Position numbers and translations under genes: made by a program. From Epilithonimonas xixisoli (lineage in GTDB: Bacteria > Bacteroidota > Bacteroidia > Flavobacteriales > Weeksellaceae): a stretch of DNA of 64,000 nt. The DNA is taken from contig NZ_SOEO01000001.1 of assembly GCF_004365655.1 (NCBI RefSeq), positions 1,116,001-1,180,000 of the forward strand, given 5' to 3'. Each line of letters opens with the position of its first letter. The stretch's first letter is position 1. The notes under the pieces are model-generated. The model was not told the DNA's origin. It saw nothing but the letters and a program-made list of their open reading frames with translations, and made no database searches. Shown here in pieces: positions 32,350 through 38,495 of the stretch.

Positions 32350-32643
32350 TTAAACCACATCAATACTCACAATACAAACCGCCAGCGAAATACAAAGCAA
32401 AGCCGAAAAGAAAAGAATATCAGCAATATTCTCTAATTTGTCTGACAGTTTTTCTTTATCTGTTCTAATGGCAAGGAATGACAAAGTACAACTAACCATC
32501 AAACAGAAAATCGCTCCAACGGTAAATTCATCCAAATAGGAATGATGACTGAACTTCGTAATCTTCAGAGAAGTGATGATGACCAAACAAAATCCAAGCA
32601 GATTGGTCGATGCGTTCAATATATGTGGCGCAGTTTTTTTCAT
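32350..32643 (-). CDS. Small three-helix membrane protein of unknown function
   Basis: From Met at 32643 the protein has 97 residues with three hydrophobic segments: LNASTNLLGFCLVIITSLKI, FTVGAIFCLMVSCTLSFLAI and ILFFSALLCISLAVCIVSIDVV (in outline). A charged loop, RTDKEKLSDKLENIAD, lies between the last two. The longer start at 32664 would lie inside the -7 box TATTTTTG (32669-32662), which argues for the shorter form. No function is known to me. Confidence 0.6.
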   Translation of the reverse strand: MKKTAPHILNASTNLLGFCLVIITSLKITKFSHHSYLDEFTVGAIFCLMVSCTLSFLAIRTDKEKLSDKLENIADILFFSALLCISLAVCIVSIDVV

Positions 32644-32661
32644 TGGTTCAAATTGATGATT

Positions 32662-32669
32662 CAAAAATA
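32662..32669 (-). promoter_or_regulatory. -7 box of the small membrane protein gene
   Basis: TATTTTTG (32669-32662) on the minus strand fits TAnnTTTG, 18 bases before the ATG at 32643. It decides against the upstream in-frame Met. Confidence 0.5.
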
Positions 32670-32774
32670 TTCATTAATTCTGTGGAAAAAATATAATTGA
32701 TGAATTTTTATACTTTATAAAATTATCTTATTTTTACGAGATATCAAATCAATAAAAATTTCAGTAAAAAATTT

Positions 32775-32782
32775 TATATTTG
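32775..32782 (+). promoter_or_regulatory. -7 box of the E1 dehydrogenase gene
   Basis: TATATTTG matches TAnnTTTG and lies 15 bases before ATG 32798. Because the alternative TTG at 32780 is part of the box itself, the ATG is the real start. Confidence 0.6.
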
Positions 32783-32797
32783 TCAAAATTCAAAGTT

Positions 32798-35230
32798 ATG
32801 CAAACAACCTATATAGAAACTCAGCAAATCTCATTTAAGGATTTTAAAAACAGCATTTTGGAAGACTACCGCTTAGGTAGGATTTCCCGCGAGATGTCCT
32901 ACTTGGGAAGGCGCGAAGTTCTGACAGGTAAAGCAAAATTCGGTATTTTCGGAGATGGAAAAGAGTTGCCACAATTGGCGATGGCAAAGGTTTTTAGAAA
33001 CGGAGATTTCCGTTCTGGATATTATCGTGACCAGACTTTTGCGCTGGCAATCGATGCGGTTTCTGTCGAAAGTTTCTTTGCACAATTGTACGCTGACACC
33101 AGCGTGGAAAGAGAACCAGCATCTGCAGGAAGACAAATGAACGGCCATTACGCCACAAGAAGTTTAAACGCAGACGGAAGTTGGAAAAATTTGACTGAAC
33201 AGAAAAATATTTCATCTGATATTTCACCAACGGCAGGGCAAATGCCGAGATTATTGGGATTGGCTCAGGCTTCCAAAGTTTACAAATCAGTAAAATTTGA
33301 AGGTTCTGAGAAGTTTTCAAAAGACGGAAACGAAGTTGCTTTTGGAACCATTGGCGACGCTTCTACAGCTGAAGGTCATTTCTGGGAAACTTTGAACGCC
33401 GCTTGTGCATTGCAAGTCCCAATGATTGTTTCAATTTGGGATGACGGTTACGGGATTTCGGTTCCGACTCAAAACCAAAGAGCGAAAGCGGATATTTCTG
33501 AAATGCTTTCCGGTTTTCAAAGAAAAGCGGACGAAAAACAAGGTTGCGAAATCATCCAAGTGAAAGCTTGGGATTATCCGGCATTGATGGAAGCTTATGC
33601 AAAAGCAGAGCATTACGCAAGATATGAAAGCGTTCCAGTGGTCATTCACGTGACGGAAGTGACGCAACCACAAGGACATTCAACTTCTGGTTCGCACGAG
33701 CGTTACAAAAACGAAGAACGTTTGAAATGGGAATCTGAGTTTGACGGAATGTTGAAATTCCGTGAGTGGATTTTGGATTACAGCATTGAAATCGAAGGAA
33801 ATGAAGAATATCTGGCTTCAGTTGAAGAATTGGATGCCATCGATTCTGAATCTAAAAAATTGGTAAAAGACGGTCAGAAAAAAGCTTGGGAAGCTTATCA
33901 AAAAACGATTTCAGATTTAAAAAATGAAGTTTTACCATTTGTAGAATCCATTAAAAATCAAAACATTGAAGTTTCTCAATTAATTGAAAACTTCAATAAA
34001 ATTATTTCTAAAAGCAAAAGAGATATTTTCCATTTGGTAAGACAGTCTTTATTGGTTACAAGAACTCAAAATTCTGCTGAAAGAACTGCTTTGAAATCGA
34101 AATACGAAGAAATTTTCAAAATCGAAAAAGATAATTATTCATCGCATTTATATTCCCAATCCGAGTGGAAAGCAACGAATGTAAAAGAAATCAAACCAAT
34201 CTATTCAGATGCATCGGAAGAAGTGGATGGTAGAGTTGTGGTTAGAAATAACTTCGATAAAATCTTTGCAAAATATCCTCAAGCTTTGGTTTTCGGAGAA
34301 GATGCAGGAAATATCGGTGATGTGAATCAAGGCTTGGAAGGACTTCAGGAAAAATATGGAGAGGTGAGAATCGCTGACACAGGAATCCGTGAAGCAACAA
34401 TCCTCGGGCAAGGTATCGGAATGGCGATGCGAGGTTTGAAACCGATTGCTGAAATCCAATATTTAGATTATATTCTGTACTGTTTGCAAGGAATGAGCGA
34501 TGATTTGGCAACCGTTCAATACAGGACAAAAGGTGGTCAAAAAGCGCCAGTAATCATTAGAACAAGAGGACACAGATTGGAAGGCGTTTGGCATTCCGGT
34601 TCGCCAATGGCGGGAATCCTTAACCTATCAAAAGGAATTAACATTTTGGTTCCAAGAAGTCTAATGAAAGCCGCAGGTTTTTATAACACAATGCTTCAAA
34701 GTGATGAGCCAGCCGTGATTGTAGAATGTTTGAATGGCTATAGACTTAAAGAAAAACAACCGGATAACTTAGGCGAATTCACGATTCCAGTTGGAAAAAT
34801 CGAAGTAACTAAAGAAGGAAAAGATGTGACTTTGGTAACTTACGGTTCCACTTGGAGAATTGTTTCCGAAGCGGCGAATGAATTAGAAAAATTAGGAATT
34901 TCTGCAGAAGTGATTGATGTTCAGTCCTTAATTCCATTTGATTTGACTAATGAAATAGCTGAAAGCGTGAAGAAAACAAATAGATTGGTTGTAATCGATG
35001 AAGATGTAGAAGGCGGAACTTCTGCTTTTATTCTTCAGCAAATTTTGGAAAAACAAAAAGCTTTCAAATATTTGGATTCTGAGCCGTTGACAATTTCTGC
35101 AGAGAATCACAGACCAGCGTTTGCGAGTGACGGCGATTACTTCAGCAAACCATCAGCGGATGATATGGTGGAGAAAATCTATGCGATGTTTACGGAAATT
35201 AATCCTGAGAAATACCCAGCGATATATTAA
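32798..35230 (+). CDS. Fused E1 alpha/beta subunits of a 2-oxoacid (probably branched-chain) dehydrogenase
   Basis: The 810-residue protein joins the alpha and beta parts of a thiamine-diphosphate E1. The alpha half (about 20-400) contains FGDGKELPQLAMAKVF, GTIGDASTAEGHFWETLNAA and SIWDDGYGISVP. The GDG-type thiamine motif is present as GDA, with WDD in the usual NN position. The beta half (about 475-810) contains VFGEDAGNIGDVNQGLEGL, RIADTGIREATILGQGIGMA and VVIDEDVEGGTSAF. The enzyme decarboxylates 2-oxoacids and passes the acyl group to a lipoyl E2. The lipoamide dehydrogenase at 40999 could be its E3; no E2 gene is in the window. Substrate assignment is by family resemblance. Confidence 0.88.
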   Translation: MQTTYIETQQISFKDFKNSILEDYRLGRISREMSYLGRREVLTGKAKFGIFGDGKELPQLAMAKVFRNGDFRSGYYRDQTFALAIDAVSVESFFAQLYADTSVEREPASAGRQMNGHYATRSLNADGSWKNLTEQKNISSDISPTAGQMPRLLGLAQASKVYKSVKFEGSEKFSKDGNEVAFGTIGDASTAEGHFWETLNAACALQVPMIVSIWDDGYGISVPTQNQRAKADISEMLSGFQRKADEKQGCEIIQVKAWDYPALMEAYAKAEHYARYESVPVVIHVTEVTQPQGHSTSGSHERYKNEERLKWESEFDGMLKFREWILDYSIEIEGNEEYLASVEELDAIDSESKKLVKDGQKKAWEAYQKTISDLKNEVLPFVESIKNQNIEVSQLIENFNKIISKSKRDIFHLVRQSLLVTRTQNSAERTALKSKYEEIFKIEKDNYSSHLYSQSEWKATNVKEIKPIYSDASEEVDGRVVVRNNFDKIFAKYPQALVFGEDAGNIGDVNQGLEGLQEKYGEVRIADTGIREATILGQGIGMAMRGLKPIAEIQYLDYILYCLQGMSDDLATVQYRTKGGQKAPVIIRTRGHRLEGVWHSGSPMAGILNLSKGINILVPRSLMKAAGFYNTMLQSDEPAVIVECLNGYRLKEKQPDNLGEFTIPVGKIEVTKEGKDVTLVTYGSTWRIVSEAANELEKLGISAEVIDVQSLIPFDLTNEIAESVKKTNRLVVIDEDVEGGTSAFILQQILEKQKAFKYLDSEPLTISAENHRPAFASDGDYFSKPSADDMVEKIYAMFTEINPEKYPAIY

Positions 35231-35491
35231 TTAGAAATTAAATAAACCTAAAAAGCCTTTTGAAGACTCGATTTTCAAAAGGTTATTTTTTTGTAAATCT
35301 TCTACAAAATCATTTTCGTCTCTGTACCTGATTTGCATCTTCTCAAATGTCGATTTTCGATAAGCATAACCTTCCATAAAATCTTCGTTACTTTCCCAAT
35401 TTTGCAAATCCATCTTTCGCATCCAACGGATAAAATCTGAATTAGAATCAGTCTGTAAGCTTTTGTTACGTTTTAGGAGAATATATTTCAT
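35231..35491 (-). CDS. Small hypothetical protein (86 residues)
   Basis: The protein starts MKYILLKRNKSLQTDSN, is highly charged and contains two tryptophans (FIRWMRKMDLQNWESNED) and a helical C-terminal half (DENDFVEDLQKNNLLKIE). There is no signal peptide or membrane segment, so it is probably cytosolic. Its stop codon abuts the end of the E1 gene, and its last codons overlap that gene's terminator hairpin. I do not recognise the family. Confidence 0.55.
   Translation of the reverse strand: MKYILLKRNKSLQTDSNSDFIRWMRKMDLQNWESNEDFMEGYAYRKSTFEKMQIRYRDENDFVEDLQKNNLLKIESSKGFLGLFNF
35250..35292 (+). terminator. Terminator after the E1 gene, inside the convergent small gene
   Basis: CCTTTTGAA (35256-35264) pairs with TTCAAAAGG (35274-35282) and a T-rich tract follows on the plus strand. 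The hairpin lies within the 3' coding part of the convergent 86-residue gene. Confidence 0.65.
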
Positions 35492-35854
35492 TAGTTTTTT
35501 TATGTAAATTTATTAATAAAAAGCGATTATTATTATTAATTTTAAATTAATTTTATGCGAATATCTGCATTGTTTATAACGATTGAATCGTAGAATCACC
35601 AAGTGTAATTGTGATTTTAAATAAAGGAATATTGGAATAATTGTTTTTAAGTATTATTAAACCAATCAAAAAATTATTGACAAGTAAATTTTTAACTATT
35701 AGATGAATTTATTCCATCATTTTGAAATCTAATTTTCAATAATTTTTGAAAGTTTAGAAAATTTAATTATATTTGTACAAAAATTAAAAGCATTACAAAA
35801 ATGAAACGTTGAAAAACGTTATTTTTGATAATATAAAAACAATAGAAATTACAA
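35492..35854. other. AT-rich intergenic region with one promoter
   Basis: This region of about 360 bases between divergent genes shows no ORF, repeat or RNA structure except the promoter of the GbsR-type gene at 35746-35775. Confidence 0.5.
35746..35775 (+). promoter_or_regulatory. Bacteroidota-type promoter of the GbsR-family gene
   Basis: TTG (35746-35748), 19 bases, then TATATTTG (35768-35775) give a full -33/-7 pair, 80 bases before the ATG. Confidence 0.68.
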
Positions 35855-36355
35855 ATGAAACTCGACGAAGCCAAAGAAAAATACATTCAAACTTGGGGAA
35901 CTTTTGCCACCAATTGGGGAATCAACCGAACAATGGCGCAGGTTCATGCTTTGCTTTTGGCAGAAGGAAAACCTTTGTCAACAGATGAAGTGATGGAGCT
36001 TTTGCAAATCTCGAGAGGCAACGCGAATATGAACCTTAGGGCTTTGATGGATTGGGGAATTGTGAAAAAAGAATTTGTGAAAGGGGATAGGAAAGAATAT
36101 TTCATTGCTGAAAAAGATGTTTGGTTTCTCTTCAAACAAATCACGAAAGAACGCAGAAAACGTGAAATAGAACCGGTTGTAGCATTCTTGGAAGAGCTTA
36201 AAAATGTAGACGATGATTCTGAAGAAGCAAAAGAATTCATCAAATTAATGGATGATTTTGGAAACGTGACCAACAAAATCAATAACATAATGGACTTAGC
36301 CATCAAAAGCGATGACCATTGGCTGGTTGGGAAGATTACCAACTTACTGAAATAG
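35855..36355 (+). CDS. GbsR/MarR-family transcriptional regulator
   Basis: The 166-residue protein has a winged helix-turn-helix at about 20-90. Its recognition part is LSTDEVMELLQISRGNANMNLRALMDWGIVKK (in outline: STDEVMELLQISRGN, then LMDWGIVKKEF), followed by the wing KGDRKEYFIAE. A helical C-terminal dimerisation tail carries an acidic stretch, KNVDDDSEEAKEF. The GbsR group regulates osmolyte and membrane genes in other bacteria; the ligand here is unknown. It is the first gene of a plus-strand run that includes two 4-TM proteins, two micro-ORFs and an SRPBCC protein. Those genes are its likely targets or partners. Confidence 0.85.
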   Translation: MKLDEAKEKYIQTWGTFATNWGINRTMAQVHALLLAEGKPLSTDEVMELLQISRGNANMNLRALMDWGIVKKEFVKGDRKEYFIAEKDVWFLFKQITKERRKREIEPVVAFLEELKNVDDDSEEAKEFIKLMDDFGNVTNKINNIMDLAIKSDDHWLVGKITNLLK

Positions 36356-36378
36356 AAGGAAATTCATTTTCCTTTTTT
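36356..36378 (+). terminator. Weak hairpin after the GbsR-family gene
   Basis: AAGGAAA (36356-36362) can pair with TTTCCTT (36368-36374), followed by TTTTA. The stem is short, so termination is probably partial and some read-through into the following genes is expected. Confidence 0.4.
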
Positions 36379-36428
36379 ATTTCAGATTAAGTTTCAAAAA
36401 TTTCTGAAAATATAAAAATTACAATACT

Positions 36429-36848
36429 ATGAAAACTATTTTAAAATATGATTCTCAAATTCAAAGTTTCACGATTGCATTGTTTCTTCTGTCTTTTATT
36501 TTCATTAAATTTTTTAGTGATGATATTATTTCTAAATTAATAGTAGGCGAATTTTTCCTCATTGCCATTGTTCAATACACAAATAATTTGATTAAGTTTT
36601 TTTCTAAAGAATATATCAGAACCGATTCAAGATATGTATATATTTTTCTCTCAAGTTATGTGGTAATTGGTTTTATAATCTTGATATTATTATCAATTTT
36701 TGATATTGCCAAAGGAAATATTCCTCTTCGCCATTTTTTCGAATTACTTGTTATTTCTTGGATGATTCTTTCTCCAATACTTATTATTCAATCTCTATTA
36801 ATTAGTTATTCAGATAAAAATTTGAACAATGAAAAACCTAATATTTAA
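36429..36848 (+). CDS. 4-TM membrane protein of unknown function, copy 1
   Basis: This 139-residue protein has four hydrophobic segments: about 16-32 (FTIALFLLSFIFIKFF), 37-57, 70-90 (YIFLSSYVVIGFIILILL) and 105-125 (LLVISWMILSPILIIQSLLI). It ends NEKPNI. Topology and both ends (MKT...K start, EK-x-NI end) resemble the 136-residue protein at 36924, although overall identity looks low. The last 20 bases, including the stop codon, also encode the start of a 27-codon micro-ORF. No family is recognised. Confidence 0.65.
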   Translation: MKTILKYDSQIQSFTIALFLLSFIFIKFFSDDIISKLIVGEFFLIAIVQYTNNLIKFFSKEYIRTDSRYVYIFLSSYVVIGFIILILLSIFDIAKGNIPLRHFFELLVISWMILSPILIIQSLLISYSDKNLNNEKPNI

Positions 36849-36912
36849 AATCATAATGTTCTTCCTTTTCAGAACAAACCGAAGAACAAAAGGCGACTTT
36901 CTCAATCTTTAA
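36829..36912 (+). CDS. 27-codon micro-ORF, copy 1
   Basis: ATG at 36829 overlaps the last 20 bases of the 4-TM gene in another frame. The frame reads MKNLIFKIIMFFLFRTNRR and ends GDFLNL at TAA 36910-36912, 12 bases before the next gene. A hydrophobic N-terminal half is followed by a basic stretch. A second copy at 37315 has 24 of 27 identical residues. Five of its eight differing codons are synonymous. The repeated overlap with a host stop codon and the short spacing to the next ATG argue for a real small protein, probably membrane-associated. Confidence 0.55.
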   Translation: MKNLIFKIIMFFLFRTNRRTKGDFLNL

Positions 36913-36923
36913 AATCAAACACA

Positions 36924-37334
36924 ATGAAAACGTTTTTTAAAATAGATTTTTATGCTCAATTATTAATATTTTTTGGAATGATTAGTTATTTGATTTTTGA
37001 ATATATAACTACACATTTTGTAAGAAACCTTTTCTACTTCTATTATATCGTTGGAGGATTTCAGATTTTAAGTTTTTTTATAAGAGCATTTCTCAATTAT
37101 AAAAAGTCAAAATCATACAAGTTTTATGGAATTCTTTTGATTCCTATCTGGATAACATTCATTCTTTCTATGTTTTTACAAGGTAAAAATATAGACTTAG
37201 GTATCTTCAATCAATTGGGAATAATATTTTATCTAATGCTTTATAGTGCATTCTTTTATGCTCCAATTTTGTCCTTGATTTACATATTTGATATAAAGAA
37301 AACATTAGAAAAATATGAAAAATCTAATATTTAA
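36924..37334 (+). CDS. 4-TM membrane protein of unknown function, copy 2
   Basis: The 136-residue protein starts MKTFFKIDFYAQLLIFFGM and has four hydrophobic segments: about 11-30, 36-54 (LFYFYYIVGGFQILSFFI), 67-84 (YGILLIPIWITFILSMFL) and 97-120 (GIIFYLMLYSAFFYAPILSLIYIF). It ends KYEKSNI, like copy 1's NEKPNI. It is a diverged relative of the protein at 36429. Its stop codon is overlapped by the second micro-ORF in the same way as in copy 1. Function unknown. Confidence 0.65.
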   Translation: MKTFFKIDFYAQLLIFFGMISYLIFEYITTHFVRNLFYFYYIVGGFQILSFFIRAFLNYKKSKSYKFYGILLIPIWITFILSMFLQGKNIDLGIFNQLGIIFYLMLYSAFFYAPILSLIYIFDIKKTLEKYEKSNI

Positions 37335-37398
37335 AATCATATTGACTTTTCTTTTCAGAACTAATAAAAGAACAAAAGGCGACTTTCTCAACCTTTAA
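37315..37398 (+). CDS. 27-codon micro-ORF, copy 2
   Basis: ATG at 37315 overlaps the last 20 bases of the preceding 4-TM gene, exactly as in copy 1. The frame reads MKNLIFKIILTFLFRTNKR and ends GDFLNL at TAA 37396-37398, 10 bases before the SRPBCC gene. It differs from copy 1 only at residues 10, 11 and 18 (M/L, F/T, R/K). About 73 of 84 bases are identical, far more than in the host genes. Confidence 0.55.
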   Translation: MKNLIFKIILTFLFRTNKRTKGDFLNL

Positions 37399-37408
37399 AA
37401 TCAGAAAA

Positions 37409-37873
37409 ATGATGACTAAAATTTATCTAGAAACATTGATTGATGCAAACATTCAAACGGTTTTCGACCTATCCCGAAATATAGATTTTCACCAAAAGTC
37501 AACTTCTAAAACCAACGAAAAAGCAATTGCGGGAAAGACAAGCGGATTGATAGAGTTAGGCGAAACGGTAACTTGGCGAGCCAAACATTTGGGATTTTAT
37601 CAAACGCTCACAACGAAAATCATTGAAATGGAAAGTCCGAAAATGTTCACCGATGTAATGATACAAGGCGCTTTCAAATCGATGAAACATCAACATATTT
37701 TCAAAGAAAAAGAAGGAAAAACTTTGATGATTGATATTTTCGAATTTGAATCGCCTCTTGGAATTATCGGAAAAATAGTCAATCAAATCTTTCTGAAAAA
37801 TTATCTCAAAAAATTTATACTCGAGAGAAAACGAATGATAAAAGAAATTGCTGAATCACCTATTAATAATTAA
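37409..37873 (+). CDS. SRPBCC-family (START-like) ligand-binding protein
   Basis: The 154-residue protein has the helix-grip pattern. An initial strand (IYLETLIDANIQTVFDLSRNIDFHQKST, shown in outline) is followed by GLIELGETVTWRAKHLGFYQTLTTKI and the long C-terminal helix FLKNYLKKFILERKRMIKEIAES. SRPBCC proteins bind hydrophobic ligands in a deep pocket; the ligand is unknown. It starts MMTK, so either Met could be used. It lies 10 bases after micro-ORF copy 2 and completes the plus-strand run that starts with the GbsR-type gene. Confidence 0.75.
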   Translation: MMTKIYLETLIDANIQTVFDLSRNIDFHQKSTSKTNEKAIAGKTSGLIELGETVTWRAKHLGFYQTLTTKIIEMESPKMFTDVMIQGAFKSMKHQHIFKEKEGKTLMIDIFEFESPLGIIGKIVNQIFLKNYLKKFILERKRMIKEIAESPINN

Positions 37874-37959
37874 TTTTCAAATCAAATAATTTTCATAAAT
37901 TTTCAAAATATTTCCAACCTTTTTTAAACTATTGCATCTTTCCTTATAAATGCCAGAAT

Positions 37960-38484
37960 ATGGAACACGAATTATACATAAGATGCAAAAATAAAGATCG
38001 CAACGCACAGCGGAAACTTTATGAAGAATACGCAGGCCGATTCTTCGCAACCTGCAAACGTTACCTGAAAAACGACAAAGATGCGGAAGAAGTTTTGGCA
38101 GATTCTTTCTACCTGATTTTCACAAAACTGGAGCAACTCAAAGAACTTCAGGTCTTCGATGCTTGGGCAAAGAAAATTGTGGTGAATCAATGTCTTCAGA
38201 AACTTCGTAAGAAACAGCCATTTTCGATTTCGATTGAAGAGAATTTTGTGGATTTGGCAGAAGCTGAGCCCGAGAATGTTTCCGAGGAAAGAGGAATTTT
38301 ATCTCTTCTCAATTTCCTTCCGGAAGGTTGTCGCACGATTTTCAATCTGTTTGCGATGGAAGGTTATCCGCACAAGGAAATTGCACAAATGCTTTCTATT
38401 TCGGAAGGCACGTCCAAATCTCAGGTGAATTTCGCCCGCAAAAAATTGCAGGAACTGGTGAGACTTCAAACAATTAATTCTTAA
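37960..38484 (+). CDS. ECF RNA polymerase sigma factor
   Basis: The 174-residue protein has sigma region 2 at about 10-75 (RKLYEEYAGRFFATCKRYLKNDKDAEEVLADSFYLIFTKL, in outline from RKLYEEY to YLIFTKL). Region 4 at about 115-165 includes LPEGCRTIFNLFAMEGYPHKEIAQMLSISEGTSKSQ (in outline). The stop is only 11 bases from the next gene, which encodes a single-TM protein in the anti-sigma position. By analogy with other Bacteroidota sigma/anti-sigma pairs, that protein's N-terminus should restrain this factor. No TAnnTTTG box is seen upstream. Confidence 0.88.
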   Translation: MEHELYIRCKNKDRNAQRKLYEEYAGRFFATCKRYLKNDKDAEEVLADSFYLIFTKLEQLKELQVFDAWAKKIVVNQCLQKLRKKQPFSISIEENFVDLAEAEPENVSEERGILSLLNFLPEGCRTIFNLFAMEGYPHKEIAQMLSISEGTSKSQVNFARKKLQELVRLQTINS

Positions 38485-38495
38485 AGTTTAAAAAA

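Noticed and set aside
34000-34160. A possible join between two separate E1 genes
   Set aside because: The frame runs continuously from alpha to beta part with a normal linker, so it is a natural fusion of a kind known in Bacteroidota, not a frameshift or assembly artefact.
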